DNA of 64,000 nucleotides from Torymus aiolomorphi (Eukaryota; Arthropoda; Insecta; Hymenoptera; Torymidae). The DNA is taken from positions 94,229,628 through 94,293,627 of the forward strand of contig CM070875.1 in NCBI GenBank assembly GCA_036365515.1, given 5' to 3'. Of this stretch, positions 1 to 10,281 are shown piece by piece. Every line of letters starts with the position of its first letter. The first letter of the stretch is position 1. The notes beneath the pieces are model-generated. The model was not told where the DNA came from, did no database searches, and saw nothing but the letters and a program-made list of their open reading frames with translations. A program made the translations under genes and the position numbers.

Positions 1-47
1 GATATACATATATATTTTTATATATAATTAATGTAAGGCATTTATGA

Positions 48-385
48 CCGTTACAAACTTAAATAGAAACCGTTGTTGAACTCTGAAAGTAGATCGATTT
101 TGAAGGTTAAGCAAAAGATCAGTTTGTTAATTTTATAAAGGTTGTTGAAAGTTAATCAATTTTGGAGGTCTGATAGCAGACCGATTTTGAAGGTCGTTGA
201 TAGAAGACCGATTTTGAAGATCGCTGATAGCAGACCAATTTTTGAAAGATAATCAATTTTGGAGGTCTGATAGCAGACCGATTTTGAAGGTCGCTGATAG
301 CAGACCAATTTTTGAAAGTTAATCAATTTTGGAGGTCTGATAGCAGACCGATTTTGAAGGTCGTTGATAGTAGAATAAAATGTTC
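48..385. repeat. Left inverted arm with 27-bp tandem units
   Basis: The unit GATAGCAGACCGATTTTGAA plus GGTCGCT (27 bp, nine codons) recurs several times, mixed with a longer variant containing GTTAATCAATTTTGGAGGTC. Because 27 is a multiple of three the array stays open in one frame and runs directly into the Rep reading frame, which explains the artificial repeat-coded N-terminus there. The outer part (61-115) matches the reverse complement of 6480-6550 closely. Confidence 0.75.
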
Positions 386-2014
386 AGCAGTATTTTGGAA
401 AAAAGAAAAATATAAGTCTAATTGTTGTAGTAATGGTACAATAATACTTTCCCCTTTAAGTGATTATGATAAAACATTGAAAGAAATGTTATTACATGAT
501 CAAACATTCAGATATTTAATACGATATTATAATAATTTATTTTGTTTTGCAACTTCTAATGCTGAAGTCGAACATGAAAAGAAAAAAAGAATTTATAATT
601 TAAAAATTCAAGGACAAATTTGTCACATTACGCCAATCACTTTATTACCTATCGATAAAGATGAACCTTGTTGTGGATAATTATATATTTATGATAATGT
701 AACAGCACTAGAACGAAGGTTAAAAAAAATCAAGACTTAAGTGATGAACATATACGAATATTAATTGAAATATTAAACCGTAATCCATACGCAAAAAATT
801 ATAAACATTTATATCAAATATCAAATTTAAAAAATTACCCAAATTATAAATTGTATTACGTCCATAAAAATAATAATCAGAAGCATAGATATAATGCTCC
901 TGTAAAATCTGAATGTGGAGCAATAATAGTATCGACAAATGAAATTCCAGAAAATTACGATGTATGTGTATATCCTAAAAACATTCCTGATAATGAACAA
1001 AAAAATACATATATTAATTAATTATCGCATCATATTGATCCTATGGTGTTCCCGATATTATTTCCTTTAGGAGATTTAGGTTGGAATGTTGGTTACACTA
1101 AAAGAACAAGCGCTCCAGAAAAGGAACATCTTACTATCCTACAATATTATTCATATAGATTAGCTTATCGACCAAATGGTAAATTTAGTCCATTATTATA
1201 TTGTGGAAGATTAACACAACAATTTTTTTTACATGCATACGTTATGATGGAAAGTAATAGAATGAATTTTTTTCGAAATAATAAAAAAAAATTAAGAGTC
1301 GAATGTTATCAAGGTTTATTAGGTCATGTAATGAATAATGCTTCTAATATTTCTAATAACTTTGAAAATAAAGAAAGATTAGGAAATATTTTTATACTAC
1401 TAGCCACTTACATTGGTAGTCCGAGATATATGCAACAGCATTATCGAGATGCAATGGCTATTATGAGAAATACTGGGAGACTTGACTTATTTATAACAGT
1501 AACATGTAATCCTAAGTGGCAAGAACTAAAAGAAGTTTTGCAAAAATTTCCTGTAAGGACTACACCAAATGATATTCCAAATATAGCAGTTAGATTATTT
1601 CATACAAAATTAATGTCATTATTAGATGACATAAAAGAAAAGAAAATATTTGAAGATATTATATCATATATTAATACAATAAATATAATAATATTTATAC
1701 GATAAATATATATCTGCAGAAATACCAGACAAAAATGAAGATGAAAACTTACAAAAAATTGGTAATTAAACACATGCTCCATGGACCGCATACACATAGT
1801 TCTCCTTGTTATATAAAAGATAAAAGTATATGTAAAAAAAATTTCCTAAATCATTTACAAATTATACAAAATTTAAAAAGAATGGCTATCCAGAATATAA
1901 ACGAAGAAATATTACCTCAGAAAATTTTACGTATAAGGCAAAAAATAACAGTCAATTAATCTCAGTAGATAATTCTATGGTAGTACCTTATAACAGTTTT
2001 TTATTAAAAAAATA
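312..2014 (+). pseudogene. Helitron Rep domain (Helitron_like_N), broken
   Basis: Conserved blocks of the Helitron replication initiator are visible in several frames. An N-terminal block at about 380-690 carries the YNNLF and GQICHITP-like segments followed by LYIYD. A block at 1043-1640 carries PLGDLGW, YYSYRL, NFFRNNKKKLRVE, GSPRYMQQHYRDAMAI and TCNPKW. A C-terminal part at 1735-1960 carries HGPHTHSSPC. Frames change near 690, 1020 and 1700. The stretch that should hold the HUH nicking motif (two histidines around a hydrophobic residue), between the KEKKIF block (about 1640) and the AEIPDKNED block (about 1720), is missing or replaced by AT-rich sequence. The protein therefore could not nick DNA. 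The first residues are encoded by the 27-bp array, so the true N-terminus is lost. Confidence 0.8.
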
Positions 2015-2016
2015 TA

Positions 2017-3310
2017 CGAGGATCATTTGATAAGTACCTAGCCTACAAATGAAAACACAAAAATTTTACAAAAAATAAAATTTATTTTTCAATGTAGTCT
2101 CCTTTTAGTTGAATACACTTGGTCCAGCGGTGTTCCAATTTTTTTAACCCCGTTGAAAAAAATGTTTTCTCTTGGTTTGCAAAATAGGCCTCCGTGGCGT
2201 CGATTATTTCGTTATTGGAGTGGGATCTCTTCCCGGCGAGCGAATTTTTTAGGTTCGGAAAGAATAAAAAGTCGCACGGAGCCAAATCTGGAGAATACGG
2301 TGGATGGGGCAGCAGTTCGTAGCGTAATTCGACCAATTTAGCCGTGGCGAGTGCAGAAGTGTGAACCGGTGCATTATCGTGGTGGAAAAGCACTTTCTTT
2401 TTAGACAAATGGGGCCGTTTTTCTTCTAACACGGCGTCAAATCGGCTGAATAGTTCGGCGTAGTACTGTCCTGTGACCGTTTTGCCCTTCTCCAGATAGT
2501 CAATGAAAATCACACCTTGAGAATCCCAGAAAACAGTGGCCATCACCTTTCCGGCCGACGGGACCGTCTTCGCCTTCTTCGGAGCAGGTTCACCGGGTAA
2601 GGTCCACTGTTTTGACTGCTCCTTGGTCTCTGGAGTGTAGTAGTGAATCCATGTTTCGTCGACGGTCACGTAACGACGCAAAAACTCTTTTGGATTGCGA
2701 TTAAACAGCTCCAAACACTGCTCTGAACTGGTCACACGGATGCGCTTGTTGTCTGCAGTCAGCAAACGCGGCACCCACCTTGCAAACAGCTTCCTCATAT
2801 CTAAAATCTCATGTAGGATATGCCACACGCGTTCTTCTGAGATGCCTACTATCGCAGCTATCTCGTGCACCTTTAATCAGCGGTCTGACAAAACGATATC
2901 GTGTATTTTTGTCACGTTCTCCTCCGTAGTGGCTGTTTTCGGAGCACCTGGGCGTGGATCATCAAAAACCGACGTACGACCACGTTGAAACTCGTTACAC
3001 CAAAATTTAACGGTCGCCATCGAAGGAGAAGCATCCCCATACACTGCATCCAAGCGTTCTTTAATTTCACTGCGCGATTTCCCTTCCAAAAACAAGAATC
3101 GAATCACCGACCGATATTGTTCTTTCTCCATTTTTTCAAAAATCAACGGACACATTTGCTTTCACACGCTCTCAAAAATAAACTACAACTCCGATCCGGC
3201 TGAAATTTCATCTGTAACCGTTTACAGGAAGATACTGCACTGTAGTGTATTTCTGGTGCGATAGTGGCACCATCTGGCGGTGAGGCTAGGTACTTGTCAA
3301 ATGACCCTCG
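2017..3310 (-). mobile_element. mariner element, copy 1 (1294 bp)
   Basis: The ends are CGAGGATCATTTGATAAGTA at the left and the complementary CGAGGGTCATTTGACAAGTA at the right, flanked by TA on both sides (2015-2016 and 3311-3312), the mariner target duplication. The length equals that of the copy at 19224-20517. It interrupts the Helitron gene between its Rep and helicase parts, so it arrived later. Confidence 0.93.
2082..3155 (-). pseudogene. mariner transposase (D34D) with one nonsense codon
   Basis: The reading frame matches the 357-aa transposase at 19379-20452 over its whole length with about 15 amino-acid differences. A single TGA (2874-2876) replaces the CGA arginine codon at residue 92, just after the first helix-turn-helix region. 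Downstream the catalytic aspartates are kept in VTVDETW, FHHDNAP and LAPCDF. It differs from copy 2 in having the usual tryptophan in VFWDSQG. The downstream part alone (262 aa) keeps the catalytic core but lacks the first DNA-binding half. Confidence 0.92.
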
Positions 3311-3312
3311 TA

Positions 3313-5552
3313 AGTGTCACATTAATGTAGAATATTGCGCCAATATTCAAGTATAAAATATATATTTGATTACATACATAAAGGTGGAGATAGAGCATTA
3401 TGTAAATTAAAAAAAGTTAATGATACCAATTATGGTAATATATATGACGAAATTACTCAATTTGTTGATGGAAGTTTTTTAAGTCCAATGGAAGCAGCTT
3501 GGCGATTGGAAAAATTTCGTTTATGTGGTAGAAAACATACAGTAATAAGTCTATCAGTTCATACAGAAAATCAACAAAGAATTATTTTTGAAGAAAATAA
3601 CGAGACTGAAGCTTTAGAAAATTATAAAACAACATTAACAGCATGGTTTGATTTAAATAAAAACGATAATTATGCAAGGAATATAAAATATGTTAATATA
3701 CCTAAATATTACAACTTTAAAAATAAATGTTGGATAAAACGAAATCAAGAAAATTATATAATAGGTCGTTTAAATATTGTTTCTCCAAAGGATTTTGAAC
3801 GATTTCATTTAAAATTAATTTTAAATCGTGTTAAAGGTGCAATTTCGTTTCAAGATTTACGAACGTATGAAAAAATTACATATAACACATACAGAGAAAC
3901 TGCAATAAAAATGGGTTTAGTTGATGATGACTTACAAATAAAAAATATTTTTAAAGAAGCTTGTGACGTTATGTTAGGATATCAACTACGTCAATTTTTT
4001 GCTTGGTATTTACTATCTGAAAATATTAATGGTAATAATATTTGGAAGGAATTTAATAACTTTTTCATAGAAGATTTTGAAGATAATAAATTAAACAATG
4101 CCCTCATACAAATAAATGAAATATTATCATTAAACGAAAAATCATGTATAGATTTTGGATTGCCTGAACCAAATAAAATCTTAAAAGTTGAATGTAATGA
4201 AATTAATAAGACTGAAATTTTATTCTGTGAAGAAATGTTTAGTAACATGTATACTCAACTAAATTTAGAACAAAAGTATATTTTTGAGAAATTATTAAAT
4301 AATGAACATAAGATTCATTTTATATACGGTGCAGGTGGTTCAGGTAAAACATTTTTATACAAAACATTAATTTTTTAATTTTTGTCTAAAGAAAAAAAAA
4401 TGTTATCAATGGCTTGGACTGGTATTGCGTCAATACTATTACCAAAAGGAATGACAAGTCATAAAACATTTAAATTACCTTTAGATATAGAAAGTGCATT
4501 TTTAAAATTAGACTCTTATAAAAAAAAATTACGTGAAGTAGATGCAATAATTTGTAGATAAAACATTAAGATAAAACATTAAGAGATGTTTGTAATAATA
4601 ATTTACCATTTGGGGGAAATTAATTGTATTAGGAGGAGATTTTCGGCAAATTCTTCCAGTTATTAAAAATGGTGGTAGAAACACAATTATACAAGAAACA
4701 ATAAAATATTCAGATATTTGGCCACTTTTCAATATAATGAAGTTAAAAAAAAATATTCGTTCTAACAATGAAGAATTCGCTTCATTTTTATTAGATATTG
4801 GAGAGGGAACAATTAATCCATTCAAAGTACCAAACAGTTGGAAAACTGACGATGTTTGTTTGAAAATATATAAAAATATAAATTATAATTTATCTATGAA
4901 TAGTGTCATTTTAACGTCTCATAATGAAGATTCAACTATTCTGAATAATATAATATTAAAATTGATCGATAGTGATGAAATGACTTATTATAGTATAGAT
5001 ACTGCTACATATAAAGGTGTAATTGATCTATCAGATGATAATATTTACATAAATTTTCCTATTGAATATTTGCATAATATTCGTGAAGGTTTACCTCCAC
5101 ATAAATTAAATCTGAAAATTAATACGATAGTAATGTTAATAAAAAACTTAAGTATAAACGATGATTTATACAAAGGAACGCGATTAAAAATAATTAGACT
5201 ATTTAAATACAATGTAGAAGCTGAAATAATAACAGGTGAAAAATCAGGAAATAAAGTTTTTATACCGAGAATAACATTAACTACTGCAGAATCGTCTTCA
5301 TTACCATTTATAGTTAATAGAAAACAATTTCCTATCCCCTTAGCTTTTTGTATGACAATAAATAAATCACAAGGACAAAGTTTTGATGCTATAGGTATTT
5401 ATATTAGAAAACCATTGTTTTGACATGGACAATTATATGTTGCACTATCCAGATGTAGGAATCCTAATAATATATTTATTCAAAATGATTTGGAAAGTAC
5501 AGAGGAAATTATCAATATTGTGTGGAAAGAAATTTTTGATGAACAATTATAA
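3313..5552 (+). pseudogene. Helitron helicase domain (Pif1-like), broken
   Basis: This continues the Helitron gene after the mariner. The Rep-to-helicase linker (FDYIHKGGDRA, SPMEAAWRL) leads to a Walker A motif GAGGSGKT at about 4330-4353. A stop follows at 4376-4378, then the SMAWTGIAS segment. The Walker B region after DAIICR (about 4556) is disrupted and frameshifted. Further motifs follow: GGDFRQILPV (about 4635), FCMTINKSQGQSFD (about 5350) and, just after a TGA at 5421-5423, HGQLYVALSRCR (motif VI). The frame ends at TAA 5550-5552. Helicases of this type unwind DNA during rolling-circle transposition. At least two stops and a frameshift make this copy inactive. Confidence 0.85.
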
Positions 5553-5637
5553 TTATTCTTATATTTATTATGTAATAAAATTACAAATTATTTTTTATAA
5601 TATTTATATTAATTCAAAATATAGTAAATTAAAAAAT

Positions 5638-6039
5638 ATGGCAGACCAAGGTGATGTAAATCCAATACCATTACGTTGGGATCCGAAAGAAAAAAAATTT
5701 ATAGAAGTTCACACCATTGAACAAGCTCAAATTTTAGACGATTTAAATAAACAGTTGTTAGAACATGACCACGATGACAATAATTAGATGAACAATTTAA
5801 TAGATGAATACAATAATCATTTAAACCAAAATAAAACAGAATTTCCAGTATTATGGGATCCAGAAAAAAAAATATGTAGACGTGTATACATTGGAAGAAG
5901 AAAATCGACTGTCCGAATTAAATACAAAAATAGAAGAAAATATAAAAGAAACAAATAAGTATAATGAATATTTAGAGGATTCATTGAAAGAATATAATTT
6001 AAATTATATAAAAAATCTAATTGAAAGTCTTAGTAGATA
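5638..6039 (+). pseudogene. Small ORF with two WDP-type repeats, unknown function
   Basis: A 49-codon frame starts at ATG 5638 and ends at TAG 5785-5787. An ATG follows at once in the same frame. Both halves carry a related motif: LRWDPKEKKFIEVHTIEQ in the first, VLWDPEKK then YTLEEENRLSELN in the second. The second half changes frame in a run of nine A residues at about 5868 and then stays open to TAA at 6037-6039. The simplest reading is one protein of two tandem repeats, now carrying a stop and a slippage error. I do not recognise the family. It lies between the helicase end and the right inverted arm, so it may be element cargo. Confidence 0.5.
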
Positions 6040-6640
6040 ATTGGTCTGCTTTCAGCGACCTTCAAAATTGGTCTACTTTTATTGACTTTTAAATTAAAAA
6101 AAAATGTATTAAAAAATGTCTTAATTGGTCTGCTATCAACAACATTATTAAAAAATGTTTTTAAAATCGGTCTGCTATCAGCTACCTTTAAAATTAGTCT
6201 CCTATCAACGATCTTCAAAACCAGTCTGTTATCAGCGACCTTTAAGATCGGTCTGCTATCAGCGACCTTCAAAATCGGTCTGCTATCAATGACCTTCAAA
6301 ATCGGTCTGCTATCAGACCTCCAAAATTGATTAACTTTCAAAAATCGGTCTGCTATCAGCGTCCTTCAAAATCGGTCTGCTATCAGCGACCTTCAAAATA
6401 GGTATGACATATATATGTCAGTATTGAGACCTCCAAAATAGATTAGCTTTCAACAACCTTTAAAATTAATATATTTTCAATGACTTAAAAACTGATCTTT
6501 TGCTTAACCTTCAAAATCGATCTACTTTTAGAATTCAACAACGGTTTCGATTTAAGTTTCGGTCTGCTTTCAGCGACCTTCATAATTAATATTTTTAGCG
6601 TCATACTTTGAGCGACCTTTGAAATCAATATGAAGTTCAA
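6040..6640. repeat. Right inverted arm with 27-bp tandem units
   Basis: The units GGTCTGCTATCAGCGACCTT plus CAAAATC are the reverse complement of the left-arm unit, about ten copies of varying quality. The outer part (about 6430-6566) mirrors 48-160. On the minus strand the array encodes a DSRPILKVA-type nonapeptide repeat, which I regard as incidental. Confidence 0.75.
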
Positions 6641-7340
6641 AAGCTTTGAATGACTTTCAAGTTTAAAATTTATGTTATTTAAATAACTATAAAAATGTTT
6701 AAAAATATAACATATGTTTCTTTAATAGAATAAAAGTAATACTTGAAAATTATACAGTTTTTTAACAGAGGAATAGGCCTTTTTTTATTAACTTTTTATT
6801 ACAAAAACAAAAAATGACATATTTAATGGAAAATGAATTCAAAGATAGTAAAAAAGGGGAAACCTCTATAAAAAAGGCGCCTACCTATCTACCTCTTGGG
6901 TGGCGTGGAAAAGATAGACTTTTTATATCTTTTATATATTATTATATTATATAGTCTCGATCACTGTTCAGCCCATATATTACCTTTACCTAGAGATATA
7001 CAATTTCCTCATATGTCGTACACAAAATTATTTGTGCTTATCCATAATTTCAGGATCAAGCGAAGCGAAGGCACAACTCGCGTGCGTTCGTGGTCCTCAT
7101 TGCTACCGAAGGCAATATACAATTTTTCCACATACCGTACAGAAAGTTATTTGTACTTAATCTTTGATTTCAGGGTCGAAACGTCACATAACCTCACACC
7201 TAGAAACTGTGATGCCTATGCTCGTACGTTAAATATTTTTTAGATAAGACTTATGATCCTTACTTTTTTTTAATAATATCTATATAATAATCTCTACTTT
7301 TTTTTTAAATTTTAGAATAAAAACTGATAAATAAAAAGTC
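6641..7340. other. No gene seen; diverged direct duplication
   Basis: AT-rich sequence without a supported gene. Two diverged copies of a ~65-bp segment (about 6996-7060 and 7113-7180; each has ATATACAATTT, then GTACA, TTATTTGT and TTTCAGG) lie about 117 bp apart. Confidence 0.4.
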
Positions 7341-7344
7341 CACT

Positions 7345-7393
7345 TACCAATGGGGGTTGGAGAGCGGAGCGAGCAGGGGGGGTACCCCCTAGT
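7345..7393 (+). other. Helitron-type 3' terminus
   Basis: A GC-rich block (GAGCGGAGCGAGCAGGGG) leads into a hairpin, AGGGGG (7375-7380) pairing with CCCCCT (7385-7390), directly followed by CTAG (7389-7392) and T. Helitron 3' ends have a short hairpin and a terminal CTRR before a T. The same block occurs at 13798-13840. It could be the 3' end of the Helitron upstream or of a non-autonomous copy. Confidence 0.55.
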
Positions 7394-7530
7394 ATATATA
7401 TATATATATATCATGTGTGTGTGTGTGTATATTCCTATATTATGTAGTTGTAAGGCTCAAAATGGGTAACTACCCCCTCCACCCCCCGCCACCGCCCGAC
7501 GCCCCCCCCCCCCCCACCTTCCCACCATAC
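7393..7530. repeat. TA and GT microsatellite followed by a C-rich tract
   Basis: TA repeats run from 7393 to 7411 and TG repeats from 7414 to 7427. A pyrimidine tract with long C runs covers about 7471-7520. Confidence 0.8.
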
Positions 7531-7559
7531 TTAATCCATTCCTCATATTTGCTAAAAAA

Positions 7560-8586
7560 TTTGTATACTGTGTTTCCGGATTCGCTGATAATGAATCAGT
7601 AATCAGATTTTGAGAATTCAAAATGGGGGATCGATGATGGCGGCCAAATATTGAAATATTACTGGATCTTGCTGAAAAATGTATGTAAGGGATTTTGGAT
7701 TCAATGATTATGAATCTGAACTCAGATTTTCAGAATTCAAAATGGCGGATCGAAGATGGAGGCCAAATATTCAAATATTAATGGATTTTGCTGAAAATTG
7801 TATATTATAGGTTTCCGGATTCTCTGATTAGGAATCTGAACACAGATTTTGTAAATACAAAATGGCGGACAAAAATTGAAATATTACGGTATTATGCTGA
7901 AAATTGTATATATTCGCTGATTACGAATTTGAGCTCATATTTTGCCAAATCAAAATAACGGCCAAATACTGAAACATTACTGAATTTTGCAATTGCATAT
8001 GGGGGATTTCTGGATTCACATGATGACGAATCTGAATTCAGCTTATAAAAATTCAAAATGGCGGATCGAAGATGGCGGCCAAATATTAAAATACTATTGG
8101 ATTTTGCTGAAAAATGTATGTACGGAATTTCTGGATTCGCTGATCACGAATCTGAACTCAGATTTTGAAAATTCAAAATAGTGGACCCAAGATGGCGGAC
8201 CTAAGATGGCGGACACAATAGTGGACCCAAAATTTGAAATTTTACCGAGGTTTGCTAAAAATTGTATATTGTGAGTTTCCGGACTCGTTGATTAGGAATC
8301 TGAACTCAGATTGTGAAAAATCAAACTAATGGACCCAAGATGTCAGCCAAAAATTGAAATTTTAGCGGAATTTGTTAAAAATTATATATTGTGGGTTTCC
8401 GGATTCGCTGATTGGCAATCTGAACTCAGATATTGTAAATACAAAATGGCGTCCAAAAATTGAAATATTACCTGTTTTTGCCGAAAATTGTATGTAGGAG
8501 GTTTCTGGATTCACTGATTACAAATCTGAACTCAGATTTTGAAAATTCAAAATGGCGGACAAGAATTAAAATATTACTGGATTTTG
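7560..8586. repeat. Tandem array, about nine ~105-145 bp units
   Basis: Each unit contains TTTCCGGATTCGCTGATTA, GAATCTGAACTCAGATTTTG, AATTCAAAATGGCGGA and a variant of ATATTACTGGATTTTGCTGA. Units begin near 7567, 7690, 7808, 7915, 8008, 8128, 8275, 8400 and 8505. No ORF spans the array. Penelope-like element 1 is inserted in the last unit, and the unit resumes at 13256. Confidence 0.8.
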
Positions 8587-8669
8587 ATTTCTTTAAAACA
8601 CTCGTGCAAATTATTTGAAATAAGAGGTGTAAGACGATTGGTTTACGAGTCAATTTATTGTCAATATTT

Positions 8670-8713
8670 TAGACAACGTTTCGGTGGCTGGTTTGCCACC
8701 CTCATCAGGTCTA
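8670..8713 (-). ncRNA. Hammerhead-ribozyme-like core, Penelope 1 short copy
   Basis: On the minus strand TAGAC is followed by the intact core CTGATGA, stem II (GGTGGC with GCCACC, loop AAACCA), GAAAC, GTT and GTCTA. TAGAC and GTCTA can pair as a five-base-pair stem I. Stem III is reduced to the palindrome ACGT, as expected of minimal hammerheads that work as dimers. Penelope-like elements are known to carry hammerhead ribozymes. Activity is inferred only. Confidence 0.65.
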
Positions 8714-9480
8714 TAAACATAAAAATTATAGACAATATGGATAATATCTTATAAGAATTATAAAAATGTGTGACAAAATAGTAATACCTTCAATCGTCAA
8801 TAATTACACTACATGATTTCCCTTAAGGTTCGTCAAGTAACAGTTACAACTATAATTTTAGAAACAATATTATAAATACAAATTGTTGCAGAGAAATTGA
8901 TAAAATATCAAGAAAAGTATAATGATCTTACCTCATGAGGATTTTTTCTTTAAATTTAAAAACAAACCAGTCTGAATGAAGTAAAAATTTAGAAGCATTA
9001 TAAAAGTGTATAAGGACAATAGACAATAATAAATTAACAATAAGTGTATAAGGACAATAACAATAATAAATTAACAATAAGTGTATATGAACAAAACAAA
9101 ATAAATTAAAGACAACGGACAAAATAAATTGACAAAATTAGACGTATGTGTACACGTCTTATCACAGATTATTATACTGACTAGTTACACTATATTTAAA
9201 TTCTATCTAAAGAAAAGCGATATCTACAATTTTAATCAGGTACTATATATTTAAAATTGCGATGATAACATAGAAATTCATGTTACCTGGAAATTTTGAA
9301 TTAACCCGCGAATTAAAAACACACAAGGTAAATTCAATATACTTTTTTACAAGAAAAATTTTTTTTATTTTAATTTATTTAAAATTTGGGCGTAACTGCT
9401 GTGTAAATTTTTTGTGTTATCTTTTTTGTTTGTTTGATTTCAAGATGAATATGTAACATTTCAGATAGTGTTCTTCTATG

Positions 9481-10281
9481 TCAATTAGTTTCTCTATCGA
9501 GAACTTGATAGTTTTCAAAGTCAAACGTATGAGAATCATTCTGCATATGTTTGTTAATGACAAGAGTCTGATCATTTTTCTTGGAATTTCTTAGATGTTC
9601 AGAGATTCTAGTGGAAACCATTCTTTTGGATTCACCTACATATGTGGCATCACATTTCTTATAATTGATTCTATAGACACAGTTACATTGTTCTTTCAGT
9701 GAAGTGATATCTTTACCTCTTTTTATTAGATTGCTGAGATTATCACAGATTTTTGGTAAAACTCTAATTCCAAACTTTTTAAACTTTGCTGACATTTTCT
9801 CAAAAAAATGTTTTACATAAGATAGAACGACATGTGTAGAATATCTAGGTTTAGTGGCATTATTATTATTTATAGCAGTACTATTATTATTATTAGTGCT
9901 ATCATTATGACTAAGGCTAATGTTACTATTTTTATTAGCTAAGGTACCAATCCTTTTATTTATGTGAAACTTTATAAATCCTAACGGATAACAATTGTTC
10001 TCTAAAAGTTGAGTAACCAGACTTATATTTTTATTATGAAATTTTTTATTTGCAAGCAATAGCATATAAGGCTTTGTCAACTAAAGAATAAACCATTCCT
10101 TTTTTATGTGCTATGGGGTGGTTCGAGTTGAAATGAAGAAATCTACCTGAAAAGGTAGGTTTATGATACCAATCCGTTATTAATTTGTTGTCTTCTCTAA
10201 TAATTTAGATTTCTAAAAAGTTTAGCGTTCGATCTTCTTCAATCTCATGAGTAAATTTTAGACTATCATCATAAGAGTTGA
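9481..10281 (-). pseudogene. Penelope 1 short copy: 3' RT tail and GIY-YIG endonuclease
   Basis: The minus-strand frame at 9481-10080 (199 aa) covers the linker and GIY-YIG endonuclease of a Penelope-like protein. It contains CNCVYRINYKKC, ATYVGES (catalytic tyrosine present), a conserved arginine in STRISEHLR, and the NKHMQNDSH zinc-ligand-like segment. The frame upstream to about 10281 continues the thumb region of the RT in another frame, because of small insertions near 10060. The 5' part with the RT palm is absent, so this copy cannot act alone. Its endonuclease residues are better preserved than in the longer partner copy. Confidence 0.8.

Larger units (their letters stand above)
1..6640 (+). 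mobile_element. Helitron Rep-helicase remnant enclosed by long inverted repeats
   Basis: The sequence from about 48 to 385 is repeated in reverse complement from about 6040 to 6566, with diverged extensions to about 6640. The arms enclose a Helitron-type Rep and helicase gene and a small downstream ORF. Classical Helitrons lack long terminal inverted repeats, so this may be an unusual Helentron-like element or a Helitron captured by another repeat. The left end may lie outside the window. A mariner sits inside at 2017-3310. All coding parts are broken. Confidence 0.6.

Noticed and set aside
6030..6341. 103-aa ORF with DSRPILKVA repeats
   Set aside because: It is the 27-bp inverted-arm array read in an open frame; the same unit gives the false N-terminus of Rep at the other side.
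7560..8586. Regularly spaced repeats that might suggest a CRISPR-like array
   Set aside because: Units are full tandem monomers with diverged, related spacers in a eukaryotic setting; no cas genes.
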